Assembly: GCA_904501755.1 (NCBI GenBank)
Contig: CAJGBV010000010.1
Span: forward strand, 4,430 to 68,429
Reading direction: 5' to 3'
Length of the DNA: 64,000 nucleotides
From: Clostridiaceae bacterium
GTDB taxonomy: Bacteria > Bacillota > Clostridia > Oscillospirales > Acutalibacteraceae
The notes below the pieces were generated by a model. That model was given only the letters and a program-made list of their open reading frames with translations, did not search any database and was not told the DNA's origin. Positions 49,357-58,412 of this stretch are shown here, one piece after another. A program made the translations under genes and the position numbers. Numbering within the stretch: the first letter of the stretch is position 1; every line of letters starts with the position of its first letter.

Positions 49357-50704
49357 AAAAACAACTACCCACAACCTCGGATTTATATTGCTTTTTGTTA
49401 CTGCAATTCTTCTTGTCCTTATGGTGCTTTTCTCGGTATCAACTCTTACCCCTGTTACAGAAAACAGAATTAAGGACTGTGAGCAGAGAATTACAGCCCT
49501 TGAAAAACAACTTGAAAAGACAAAGGATGAAACAAAGGCACAGGAAATAAACAAGAACATAACCGCATATAAAGAAAAGATAGATATGCTGAAAAATAAA
49601 AACCTTTACTATGTTGCGGCTATGCTTGTTCTTATTGTATTTTTAATATTGTCTATGGCCTATACCCAAATTTTTAAAGCACCTATCTGTGCCCCTATCG
49701 GTGCTATTGCTCTTTTAATGGGTATCGGTGTTTCTTATCAGTACATATTTACCTTTGATATTACAAACGTTATTTTCCCTGCAGTTTCTCTGTTTGTGGG
49801 AAGTATTGCATATTTTGTATGGCGCAGAATTAATTCTGTGGGTAATATTTTCTATTACGGACTTATTTTGGCCGTCTTTGCACTCCTCGGTGCAAATCTT
49901 ATATTCGGACAGGTTGGAAACGGCGCAAGACTGTGGATAAATATTGGAGGTTTTTCATTCCAGCCCGGTGAGTTTGTAAAAATACTTCTTGTGCTTATCG
50001 GTGCTCTGGCTTATAAGAAAAAGGACAGAATCATTGCCTATCTTATAACCGCCGTTTTAAGCTGCGGTGTACTGCTTTTACTCAAGGACCTTGGTACTGC
50101 GGCAATTATATTCTTCACCTTCCTGTTTATGACTTTTTCCCTTATGGATTTCAAGTTCTCTCTTACCTGTATACTTGTTGCTGTGGTAGGTGTGGTTTCT
50201 GCCGCTATGGCTCTGCCTTATGTTCAGGAAAGATTTTCCTATCTGTTTAATGCTATGACTCCTGAGGGCTCTGCTCATCAGACACAGGTATTAGAGTCTA
50301 TTATTTTCGGCGGAGTTTCAGGACTCGGTCTTGAAAATTCAACCTATATGCTTAATGTTTTCAGTATAACCAGCGATGCCGCCATTGCAGGTATAATGGC
50401 GATTTACGGCGTGGCTATGCTGTGCATTGTTATGTTTGCTTATACGGCTCTTGTTATTCTTCCAAACCGCAACTGTGCCGTTTATCCCTCCTCCCATTAC
50501 ATAACTGTGCAGGCGTCTATTCTTATTATCGCTCAGGTACTTCTTAACTTCTTAGGCTCAATTGATGTGTTCCCCTTTACAGGCGTTGTTGCTCCCCTTA
50601 TATCCGACGGCGGAAGTGCAATGCTCTCTTTCTCACTGCTTATGGGACTTGTCCTTGCGGCAATTAATCCGTCGCTTAAAAAATTCAGGGGGATTGCTAT
50701 ATGA
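49349..50704 (+). CDS. FtsW/RodA/SpoVE-family protein, operon gene 8
   Basis: A 451-residue polytopic membrane protein of the SEDS family, which polymerises lipid II with a partner PBP. LILKDLGTAAII-type motif appears as LLLLKDLGTAAIIFFTF, and VVAPLISDGGSAMLSFSLLMGL near the end is typical. Unusually, the first span is followed by a coiled coil of about 40 residues (CEQRITALEKQLEKTKDETK) before the second span. The start ATG 49349 overlaps the FHA stop by eight bases. Its stop overlaps the PBP start, as for RodA-PbpA pairs. Confidence 0.9.
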   Translation: MLKKTTTHNLGFILLFVTAILLVLMVLFSVSTLTPVTENRIKDCEQRITALEKQLEKTKDETKAQEINKNITAYKEKIDMLKNKNLYYVAAMLVLIVFLILSMAYTQIFKAPICAPIGAIALLMGIGVSYQYIFTFDITNVIFPAVSLFVGSIAYFVWRRINSVGNIFYYGLILAVFALLGANLIFGQVGNGARLWINIGGFSFQPGEFVKILLVLIGALAYKKKDRIIAYLITAVLSCGVLLLLKDLGTAAIIFFTFLFMTFSLMDFKFSLTCILVAVVGVVSAAMALPYVQERFSYLFNAMTPEGSAHQTQVLESIIFGGVSGLGLENSTYMLNVFSITSDAAIAGIMAIYGVAMLCIVMFAYTALVILPNRNCAVYPSSHYITVQASILIIAQVLLNFLGSIDVFPFTGVVAPLISDGGSAMLSFSLLMGLVLAAINPSLKKFRGIAI

Positions 50705-52068
50705 AAATGAAATTTAAAAGACGGTTAAAAAAACTGTTTTCCAAAAAGGTTTCAATAAATCTTTCCAAAAACGCTCTTATAAGGCTTTTGTCCTTTATTC
50801 TGGTGTTGTCGGTTCCCGTTGCTGTTATCCGTGTTTTTCTTGCGAGTAAACATCTCTCAAATAGCTCGGTACAGGAAATGGCAGGTATTTACGGCACCGT
50901 TACCGACCGATTTGGACAGACCCTTTATGACGGAGATAACAAAAACGAAAAAATCTTCGGCAGTGTTATTTACGGCGGTAAAATGATGGAAAATGTTATA
51001 ACCGCTAAATACAAAGACCTTCTCACTCCCGGTAAGGTTGGCTATCTTTTAGGACATCGCACCCTTGAAGAAAAACCCCGCGTTCTTAAAACAACACTGC
51101 TTTCAGAGGAATCCCAAAAACAACTTGTAAATCTCTTCGGAAATAAATCGGGCTGTTGCTTTTCCTATAACTATAAAACAGGTGAGGTTTATACCGCTAT
51201 TTCTCTTCCGGGTTATTCTTCCTCCTCTGATTCTTCATATATAAACCGTTGTTTTTCCTCAGTGTATATCCCCGGCTCTACTATGAAGTTTGTTACAAGC
51301 GTTCTTGCAATTGAACAGAATATGGATATGACAAAGCTTTCCTATACCTGCACAGGAAGTCTGACACTTCCCGACGGCACAAAAATCAACTGCCCCGGCG
51401 CTCACGGTAAGCAGAAATTTGTTGACGGTCTGGGAAACAGCTGTAACTGTTTTTTTGCAAGTATTATTATGAAGCTTGACCTTGATAAAGCTATTGAAAG
51501 TATGAAGAAAATGGGCTTTTCGGTAAATGAGGATAAAGCACAGGCAGGAAAAATCGACCGACTCAGCAAGGAAACATCACGACTTAATATAACCAACACA
51601 GCCTCCTTTAAAAATGTATGGAGTCTTATCGGTCAGGGTTCTTCTCAGGTTAATGCCGTTGATATGGCGGTTATTGCAGGTGCTGTAGCAAACGACGGTA
51701 AGGCAGCTACACCCTATATCGTAAGCTCTGTTACAAATGTAAATAAAAAAGACAAGATAATATACGAAGCAAAAACACAGTCAAAGGAATATATGTCAGA
51801 AAACGGTGCTGAAAAAATGCAGCTTTTCTGGGGTAATGCAGTAAAGCAAAATTATCACCCAAATGGATACAGCACCCTTATAGATTATGCAAAAACAGGT
51901 ACAGCCGAAACCAACTCAAAAGGCTCTGTCAACAAAACCCTTGTAGGCGTTATTGAGGAAGCCGATACCGCATTTTACATTGTTGTTGAGGACTGGCACT
52001 CAGGCGAGGTTCTTCCCGCCGCGGTTGCAAATACACTTGCTTCCTTGTTACCAAAAAATTCAGATTAG
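50701..52068 (+). CDS. Penicillin-binding transpeptidase (PbpA-like), operon gene 9
   Basis: A 455-residue class B-like PBP: basic head, one span (about 30-47), a short linker domain, then the transpeptidase with STMK (Ser193, Lys196), SCN (247-249) and KTG (398-400). The dimerisation domain is short compared with PBP2, like PbpA of Actinobacteria. Several Cys residues (152, 153, 216, 231, 248, 250) are unusual. It cross-links peptidoglycan outside the membrane, probably with the SEDS protein whose stop codon it overlaps by four bases (ATGA). Confidence 0.9.
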   Translation: MKMKFKRRLKKLFSKKVSINLSKNALIRLLSFILVLSVPVAVIRVFLASKHLSNSSVQEMAGIYGTVTDRFGQTLYDGDNKNEKIFGSVIYGGKMMENVITAKYKDLLTPGKVGYLLGHRTLEEKPRVLKTTLLSEESQKQLVNLFGNKSGCCFSYNYKTGEVYTAISLPGYSSSSDSSYINRCFSSVYIPGSTMKFVTSVLAIEQNMDMTKLSYTCTGSLTLPDGTKINCPGAHGKQKFVDGLGNSCNCFFASIIMKLDLDKAIESMKKMGFSVNEDKAQAGKIDRLSKETSRLNITNTASFKNVWSLIGQGSSQVNAVDMAVIAGAVANDGKAATPYIVSSVTNVNKKDKIIYEAKTQSKEYMSENGAEKMQLFWGNAVKQNYHPNGYSTLIDYAKTGTAETNSKGSVNKTLVGVIEEADTAFYIVVEDWHSGEVLPAAVANTLASLLPKNSD

Positions 52069-52085
52069 TTTAGAGGTTTTAAGTA

Positions 52086-55000
52086 ATGGAAAAGACGCAA
52101 AACAACATAAATATATCTGTTAATGCCGTTTCGGTAATAAATTATGCATTACAGCAAAATAAAATCCCTGCCGTACAGAGCGTTGTTATACACAACAATA
52201 CCGATGCAGACCTCAATAAAGCCGAGCTTTCAATTTGCTCTGATACCGAGGTTATTCTGCCTTTTTCCACCGTTATTGAGTTTGTTCCCGCCAACAAAAG
52301 CTTTGTGTTAAAAGAGGTAGAGGTAACCCTTAACGCCGCTTTTCTTGCAGGACTTACCGAAAAAATCAAGGGTGTGCTTACCTTTACCCTCTCTAAAGAC
52401 GGCGAGGAATTGGCAAAAGAAACGGTTGAGCTGACTGCCCTTGCCTTTGATGAGTGGCACGGAAGCGGTTATTATCCAGAGCTTCTTGCCGCCTTTGTTA
52501 CCCCAAATCACCCTGCTATAGTTAAGATTATCGGCAGAGCAGCCGAGATTTTAAAGGAGTGGACAGGGGATCCCTCTATGGATGCATATTTTTCAAAGGA
52601 TATAAACCGCGTTCTTAATCAGGCGGCAGCTATTTTCAGTGCCATAAAAGAGGAAAATCTTGTTTACTGTGTACCTCCTGCAAGCTTTGAAAAGGCAGGA
52701 CAGAGAGTGCGTCTTTGTGATGCAGTATTAAAGCAGAAAATGGGCACCTGTCTTGACCTTACACTTCTTTATGTTTCCTGTCTTGAAGCAATAGGTCTTC
52801 ACCCATTAATGATTTTACAGACAGGACATATTTTCAGCGGTGTATGGCTTGATGAATTATCCTTTCCCGAATCGGTTCAGGACGACCCCTCTCTTATAAC
52901 TAAGCGTCTTGCAAACGGTGTTAATGAAATAGCTGTTATTGAAACCACCCTTGCAGTAAACGGCAAAGGTTCTTCTACCTTTGATGATGCAAGACAGTCT
53001 GCCGAACATTCTCTTGTGGGAACAGAGCCTATCGAATGTATTATAGATGTTTTCCGCACAAGACTCAGCGGAATTTCCCCTCTGCCCCAGCGTGTTCATG
53101 GGGAGAGTGGCTGGACTGTTGAGCATGACTGCTTTGAAAAAGAGGAAAGCAATACCGCACCAAAAGCAATTGACGGTATTGTGGATGTAAATTCGGGACT
53201 TTCCCCTCAAAATAACAAAAAACTTATACAGTGGGAAAGAAAGCTTCTTGACCTTGGGCTTCGTAACAATCTTATTAATTTACGCTATAGCAAAACCATT
53301 GTGCCTATTCTCACTACAAGCCTTGATGACCTTGAGGATGCTCTTTCCTCAGGCAGTGAATTTACGGTACTTCCCCGACCTGCCGACTGGCAAAGCGAAG
53401 AGCAAGAGGGTTTTGAAACCAATCACGATTTAGGGGATTATATAAATGTAATAAAATCGGAATTTGCAAACAATCGGCTTCGTTCGGTTTATACCGAAGC
53501 TGAGCTTACCCGTATTATAAAGGGTCTTTACCGCACCGCTAAATCCTCTCTTGAAGAAAACGGTGCCAATACCCTTTATCTTTGCTTTGGAATTCTTCGT
53601 TGGTACGAAACACAAAAAAGCAAAAAGCCCCGTTATGCACCCCTTGTTCTTCTTCCTGTTGAAATAATCAGAAAGGCATCAAATAAGGGCTTTACTCTCA
53701 GAGTTCGTGATGATGAACCTCAGATGAATATTACAATTTTAGAAAAAATCAAACAGGATTTCGGTATTTCGGTTACAGGTCTTGAGCCTTTGCCCTATGA
53801 TGAAAAGGGTGTGGATTTACGCAAGGTTTTCACACTTATAAGAAAGTCGGTTATGGACCAGCCCCGTTGGGATGTGCTTGAATCAGCATATTTAGGTATT
53901 TTCTCCTTCTCTCAGTTTGTAATGTGGAATGACCTGCACAGCCGTGCAGACGAACTGTTAAACAATAAAATCGTTAAAAGCCTTGTGGAAGGAAAGCTTT
54001 GCTTTGAGGCATCTCCTATGGAAATCGGCGAAAAGGTTGACGAGGACAGCGTTTTGCTTCCTATGTCTGCCGATGCTTCTCAGCTTTATGCAATTAATGC
54101 CGCCTGTTCAAATCAGAGCTTTGTGCTTCACGGCCCTCCCGGAACAGGTAAATCACAGACCATTACCTCCCTTATAGCAAACGCCTTGGCACAGGGCAAA
54201 ACGGTGCTTTTCGTTGCCGAAAAAATGGCGGCGCTTCAGGTAGTGCAAAAGCGACTTGAAAATATCGGTATCGGTCCATTCTGTCTTGAGCTTCACTCCA
54301 ACAAATCAAAAAAGAGAGATGTTCTTGAACAACTGCGTAAGGTAACCGAGGTAACAAAAAACCACACTGCAGAGGAATATGAGCAAAAGGCTGAGAAAAT
54401 TTCGGCTATGAGAAAAGAGCTTGATGACTATGCTGTTCTCCTTCACAGCCTACAGCCCTGCGGTTATTCGCTGCACCACCTTATAAACGAATATGAGGAG
54501 TACAGAAACGCTTATGATATTGAGCTTTTCCCTGAGGATTATGTCTTCTCACTGTCAAAGGGCGATATAGAGGAGCATATTGTTCTTCTCGAAAGACTTA
54601 TTGCCGCCGCAAAGGCAGCAGGAGATATAAAGGTACACCCACTTTCTCCCATTACTCTGAGTGAATATTCTCAACAGCTCAGAAAGAGTATGCCGCTTCT
54701 TATCGGTACATACAAAACTGCCCTTGACGATATTAAGGATATTGTTTCTTCTCTGGCCGAAACAGTAAAAATACAGATAGATTCTTCCTTTGCCATAGAA
54801 AAAATCTATGAGGTTTCAAAGGAGTTACGCCTTTGGCTCAGCCTTCCTGAGCAATGGAGAAACAGCGACAGTATTATCGGTTTGCTTTCTCAGACAAAGG
54901 AGCTGTGTAACCGCTTTATAAAGGCAGATTCTCTCAAGACTTCTATTCTTGAGGGTTGGAATGAGGACTTTTTAAACCTTGACGCAAAAGCATTGCTTAG

Positions 55001-57839
55001 CGAATATAATACCATTGCACAAAAATGGATTGTTCCGAAAATGACAGGTATGGCTAAGCTTTGTAAAAGGTTGTCGATATATTCTAAAACAAAGCTTGAT
55101 GCAAACAAACTTGGCTATGCTGTTTCTAAGCTTTATGAATATCAGACTTCAAAAACCTCCTTTGAAGAACTTTTCAGGGAGCAGGGTGATAGTCTTGGAA
55201 CTCTTTATCTTTCAGATGCTACCGACTGGCAGGGTATTTTAGACCTTGCTAAATGTGCAGAAGAAAGCCGAGCCAAACTCATCGAGCTTCTTAATGAAGA
55301 CTCTGTACGTACAAGACTTGACGAATGTGAAAACTGCAGAGAGCTTATAGACGCCATCTCCAAAAAATATCCGATATTCAAAACCGCAAAGGATAGCTGT
55401 TATTCTCTGCTTTGCATTACCGAAGACGCACAGGAAAACTGGTGTGAAAACCAGATAAAAATTTGCGACGATATTCTTGCAAATGCCGATTGTCTTAAGG
55501 AATGGATAGCCTTTAACAGCGTTGCAAAAGAGGTGGAAAATACAGGGCTTTACGCTCTTGTTTGTGCTTATAAAACAAGCCTTTCACACACCGAAATTAT
55601 TCCCACATATAAAAAGGCTGTTTTATACCGTCTTATTACAGAGGCTATTGACAATAGACCTTCTCTCAACTGCTTCTCGGGTGCTGTCTTTAATGAAAAG
55701 GTTGAACAGTTCAGAAGAATAGATAAAGAGCTTACAGAGCTTTCAAGACAGGAAATATACTGCCGTCTTGCAAGCAGAGTGCCCAACTTTGTTGCAGCGG
55801 CAGCTCAAAGCTCCGAGCTTGGAATTTTACAGAAAAACATAAAAAGCGGCGGCAGAGGCACAAGTATAAGAAAGCTCTTTGAGGATATTGCAAATCTTCT
55901 CCCCCGACTTTGCCCCTGTATGCTTATGAGTCCCATTTCTGCGGCGCAGTATCTTGATGTAAATCACGAAGCATTTGATATTGTGGTATTTGACGAAGCC
56001 TCTCAGCTTCCCACCTGTAAAGCAGTGGGCGTTTTAGCAAGAGGTAAGGATGCGGTTATCGTTGGCGACCCCAATCAAATGCCCCCTACCGCCTTCTTTG
56101 CTACAAACACTGTGGACGAAGACAATCTTGACATTGAAGACCTTGAAAGTATTTTGGACGACTGTCTTGCCCTTAATATGCCTCAGACACATCTTTTGTG
56201 GCATTACAGAAGCCGTCACGAAAGCCTTATTGCATTCAGCAACAGTCATTTCTATGAGAACAAGCTGTTTACCTTCCCCTCTGTCAACGACAGACAGTCA
56301 AAGGTTTCTCTTGTTCATATTGATGGTGTTTTTGAACGTAGTAAATCTCGCACCAACAAGGAAGAGGCTCAGGCTGTGGTTGAAGAAATTATCCGCCGCA
56401 GTCAAGACAAAGAGCTATCAAAGCAGAGTCTTGGTGTTGTTACCTTTAATATTGCACAACAACATCTTATTGACGACCTTTTAACAGATGCCTGTGCAAA
56501 GGATGAGAATTTGGAAAAATGGATTTATGAAGCAGAGGAGCCGCTCTTTGTTAAAAACCTTGAAAATGTTCAGGGTGATGAAAGGGATGTAATTCTCTTC
56601 TCCATTGGATACGGTCCAGACTCAAGCGGTAAGGTTTATATGAATTTCGGTCCTCTTAACCGCGACGGCGGCTGGCGCAGACTCAATGTTGCCGTTTCCA
56701 GAGCGAGAAACGAAATGATGGTATTCTCCACCCTTACCCCTGAGCAGATTAACCTTTCTGCCACAAGCGCAAAGGGTGTAGCCGCACTGAAAGCCTTCCT
56801 TGAATATGCAGATACCAATCGTCTTACCCTCGACGGCAACAGCACAAGTGCTTATAAAAACAACGCCGACGGTATTGCAAAAGCTATTTGTACCGCCCTT
56901 AAGGAAAATGGCTTTGACACCGATCTTTTGGTAGGTAATTCACAGTACCGCATTGATATTGGTGTTATAGACCCTGAAAATACAGAAAATTATATTTTAG
57001 GTATTCTCCTTGACGGCTCATGCTATGGTAATTCAAAATCTACACGCGACCGCGAAATCGCTCAGATAAATGTGCTTAATTCTCTTGGCTGGGATATTAT
57101 GCGTATTTGGACTATGGACTGGTGGGATAACAGTCAAAAGGAAATCTCCCGTATTCTTGCTAAAATTGCCGATATAAAAGCAGACAAGGAAGAAATAAAG
57201 GAAGAGCCCCTACCGATTATCGAGTCTGAAGAAGAGGAAAGCTTAACCGAAGAAGCCGAAGAGCCTGTTAATGATGAGGTTAATGAGCTTGTTATTCCCT
57301 ATACTGCCTTTGTAGGCGATAATCCCACCATAAGCGGTGATGACTTTGTTTCGGGTGCTTATGATACCGCCATAATACACACCGTTCTGTCGGTTATTGA
57401 CTGTGAAGCGCCTATCAGCCATTCCTTGCTGACAAAGAGAGTTATCAACAGCTTTGGTATTATAAGAGCAGGAAACCGTATTCACGCCCATCTTGAAAAA
57501 ATAATTTCTGCCGTGGGTCCTGTATTTACCGAAGAAAACGGACAGCGCTTCTATTTTGGTGAGCAAGGTGAATATCCTTTTATACGCACAAATAATGAAA
57601 GCAAAAACAAGCGTGATATAAATGACACTTCGCTGTGCGAAAGGATAAATGCGATTTGCTATATCCTTGAAAATCAGGTAAGCCTTAAGCAAACCGATCT
57701 TATAAATGAGGCTGCAAAGCTTATGGGATATACCCGTATCACAGAGGATGTTAATGCCTTGTTTAGCGAGGCTATCCTTAAAGCGCAGGAAAACCAAAAA
57801 ATAAAAAAAGGTTTAAACGATAGCTGGATAATAGCGTAA
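52086..57839 (+). CDS. Giant transglutaminase-like/DUF4011/SF1 helicase/nuclease/DUF3320 protein, operon gene 10
   Basis: A 1917-residue protein. N-terminal beta domain, then a transglutaminase-like segment with Cys222 (GTCLDLTLLY) and His248 (GHIFSGVWL). DUF4011 begins near 380 (LIQWERKLLDLGLRNNLINLR). The SF1 helicase has Walker A GPPGTGKS (683-690), a long coiled insert (about 750-1250), DEAS (1303-1306), HYRSRHE, VQGDERD (1495-1501) and VAVSRAR (1535-1541). A PD-(D/E)xK/Vsr-like nuclease of MTES_1575 type follows (YRIDIGV at 1621; LLDGSCYG, Asp1643; LGWDIMRIW), and a DUF3320 domain ends the protein. Such proteins occur in defence islands. It is the last gene of the operon, 17 bases after the PBP. 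Confidence 0.88.
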   Translation: MEKTQNNINISVNAVSVINYALQQNKIPAVQSVVIHNNTDADLNKAELSICSDTEVILPFSTVIEFVPANKSFVLKEVEVTLNAAFLAGLTEKIKGVLTFTLSKDGEELAKETVELTALAFDEWHGSGYYPELLAAFVTPNHPAIVKIIGRAAEILKEWTGDPSMDAYFSKDINRVLNQAAAIFSAIKEENLVYCVPPASFEKAGQRVRLCDAVLKQKMGTCLDLTLLYVSCLEAIGLHPLMILQTGHIFSGVWLDELSFPESVQDDPSLITKRLANGVNEIAVIETTLAVNGKGSSTFDDARQSAEHSLVGTEPIECIIDVFRTRLSGISPLPQRVHGESGWTVEHDCFEKEESNTAPKAIDGIVDVNSGLSPQNNKKLIQWERKLLDLGLRNNLINLRYSKTIVPILTTSLDDLEDALSSGSEFTVLPRPADWQSEEQEGFETNHDLGDYINVIKSEFANNRLRSVYTEAELTRIIKGLYRTAKSSLEENGANTLYLCFGILRWYETQKSKKPRYAPLVLLPVEIIRKASNKGFTLRVRDDEPQMNITILEKIKQDFGISVTGLEPLPYDEKGVDLRKVFTLIRKSVMDQPRWDVLESAYLGIFSFSQFVMWNDLHSRADELLNNKIVKSLVEGKLCFEASPMEIGEKVDEDSVLLPMSADASQLYAINAACSNQSFVLHGPPGTGKSQTITSLIANALAQGKTVLFVAEKMAALQVVQKRLENIGIGPFCLELHSNKSKKRDVLEQLRKVTEVTKNHTAEEYEQKAEKISAMRKELDDYAVLLHSLQPCGYSLHHLINEYEEYRNAYDIELFPEDYVFSLSKGDIEEHIVLLERLIAAAKAAGDIKVHPLSPITLSEYSQQLRKSMPLLIGTYKTALDDIKDIVSSLAETVKIQIDSSFAIEKIYEVSKELRLWLSLPEQWRNSDSIIGLLSQTKELCNRFIKADSLKTSILEGWNEDFLNLDAKALLSEYNTIAQKWIVPKMTGMAKLCKRLSIYSKTKLDANKLGYAVSKLYEYQTSKTSFEELFREQGDSLGTLYLSDATDWQGILDLAKCAEESRAKLIELLNEDSVRTRLDECENCRELIDAISKKYPIFKTAKDSCYSLLCITEDAQENWCENQIKICDDILANADCLKEWIAFNSVAKEVENTGLYALVCAYKTSLSHTEIIPTYKKAVLYRLITEAIDNRPSLNCFSGAVFNEKVEQFRRIDKELTELSRQEIYCRLASRVPNFVAAAAQSSELGILQKNIKSGGRGTSIRKLFEDIANLLPRLCPCMLMSPISAAQYLDVNHEAFDIVVFDEASQLPTCKAVGVLARGKDAVIVGDPNQMPPTAFFATNTVDEDNLDIEDLESILDDCLALNMPQTHLLWHYRSRHESLIAFSNSHFYENKLFTFPSVNDRQSKVSLVHIDGVFERSKSRTNKEEAQAVVEEIIRRSQDKELSKQSLGVVTFNIAQQHLIDDLLTDACAKDENLEKWIYEAEEPLFVKNLENVQGDERDVILFSIGYGPDSSGKVYMNFGPLNRDGGWRRLNVAVSRARNEMMVFSTLTPEQINLSATSAKGVAALKAFLEYADTNRLTLDGNSTSAYKNNADGIAKAICTALKENGFDTDLLVGNSQYRIDIGVIDPENTENYILGILLDGSCYGNSKSTRDREIAQINVLNSLGWDIMRIWTMDWWDNSQKEISRILAKIADIKADKEEIKEEPLPIIESEEEESLTEEAEEPVNDEVNELVIPYTAFVGDNPTISGDDFVSGAYDTAIIHTVLSVIDCEAPISHSLLTKRVINSFGIIRAGNRIHAHLEKIISAVGPVFTEENGQRFYFGEQGEYPFIRTNNESKNKRDINDTSLCERINAICYILENQVSLKQTDLINEAAKLMGYTRITEDVNALFSEAILKAQENQKIKKGLNDSWIIA

Positions 57840-57879
57840 AAAACCTCCGCCCTCCTCTTTTGAGGGGCGGAGGGTTTTT
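57839..57879 (+). terminator. Terminator of the 42-58 kb operon
   Basis: GC-rich stem CCTCCGCC/GGCGGAGG with T6 following. Heptad array A4 begins with the last T. Confidence 0.9.
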
Positions 57880-57907
57880 TAGGCACTAGGGATTAGGGAT
57901 TAGGGAT
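57880..57907 (+). repeat. Heptad array A4 (TAGGCAC, TAGGGAT x3)
   Basis: Four tandem heptamers directly after the helicase operon terminator, same orientation relative to the hairpin as the other arrays. Confidence 0.85.
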
Positions 57908-57929
57908 AAATGTTGATGTTTTTATAAAG

Positions 57930-57958
57930 GTATAATTAGTATTTTAATTTCATATAAT
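57930..57958 (+). promoter_or_regulatory. Possible sigma-E-type promoter of spoIIID
   Basis: CATATAAT at 57951 is close to the sigma-E -10 (CATACAAT), with GTATAAT 14 bases before it. In Bacillus subtilis spoIIID is transcribed by sigma-E. No good sigma-A -35 is seen. Confidence 0.3.
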
Positions 57959-57985
57959 TAAATAGTCCTTATAGGAGTTGATTGT

Positions 57986-58246
57986 ATGAAAAGCAATAAC
58001 ACAAGAGCGGTTATGCTCGGTGAATACATACTAAGCACAGGAGCAACTGTAAGAGCCACCGCCGCAGTATTTAATGTCAGCAAGTCCACAGTACACAAGG
58101 ACGTTGCTCAAAAGCTAAGGTATGAAAATCCCGCGCTTTATAAGCAGGTAAGAAAAATATTGGATATAAACAAGGAAGAGCGTCATATACGGGGTGGAAT
58201 AGCCACAAAAAACAAATACAGTGCAAAAAAAAAGACACTTCTTTAG
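57986..58246 (+). CDS. spoIIID: Sporulation transcription factor SpoIIID
   Basis: An 86-residue mother-cell regulator. The HTH reads VRATAAVFNVSKSTVHKDVAQKL with the conserved start RAVMLGEYILSTGATVR, and a basic tail RHIRGGIATKNKYS follows. The length is typical. It adjusts the sigma-E regulon during sporulation, so the organism is, or descends from, an endospore former. GGAG precedes the ATG. Single gene between heptad array A4 and a terminator-like hairpin. Confidence 0.96.
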   Translation: MKSNNTRAVMLGEYILSTGATVRATAAVFNVSKSTVHKDVAQKLRYENPALYKQVRKILDINKEERHIRGGIATKNKYSAKKKTLL

Positions 58247-58258
58247 AAGTGTCTTTTT
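58224..58258. terminator. Terminator hairpin at the spoIIID 3' end
   Basis: Stem AAAAAGACACTTCT/AGAAGTGTCTTTTT around a short loop, with A and T tracts; it overlaps the end of spoIIID. It mirrors the hairpin after tRNA-Arg. Confidence 0.85.
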
Positions 58259-58278
58259 GGCGCGCTGTAAGAGATTCG
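58253..58278 (-). repeat. Duplicated 3' end of tRNA-Arg (remnant or att-like)
   Basis: These 26 bases are identical to 58407-58432, which is the T-arm/acceptor/CCA end of the intact tRNA-Arg plus a few terminator Ts. The offset is 154 bases. After the copy the sequence diverges, so only 21 bases of tRNA remain. Confidence 0.85.
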
Positions 58279-58384
58279 CCCGAGAAGCTTCTGCGCTTCT
58301 CGGCACGCACGCGGACACCTAAACAGTCCACTGGACTGTTTATATTGCTTCGCAATTGTCCTGTTCTCATCTACATCGCAAAAA
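58279..58384. repeat. Hairpin-rich spacer between tRNA-Arg copies
   Basis: Three perfect small inverted repeats: CCGAGAAGC/GCTTCTCGG (58280-58303), AAACAGTCCA-C-TGGACTGTTT (58321-58341), and ATTGC-TTC-GCAAT. The last contains GCGAAGC on the minus strand. No ORF that looks real. May be a repeat family or the inside of a tiny tRNA-targeting element. Confidence 0.5.
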
Positions 58385-58412
58385 AAGAACACCCCTACGG
58401 AGTGTTCTTTTT
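58385..58412 (-). terminator. Terminator of tRNA-Arg
   Basis: Stem AAAGAACAC/GTGTTCTTT with A7 and T5 flanks, adjoining the tRNA 3' end. Confidence 0.85.

Noticed and set aside
42001..57879. Type VII secretion locus
   Set aside because: Kinase, FHA and PBP genes can neighbour T7SS genes, but no WXG100, EssC or EccD-like gene is seen in the window.
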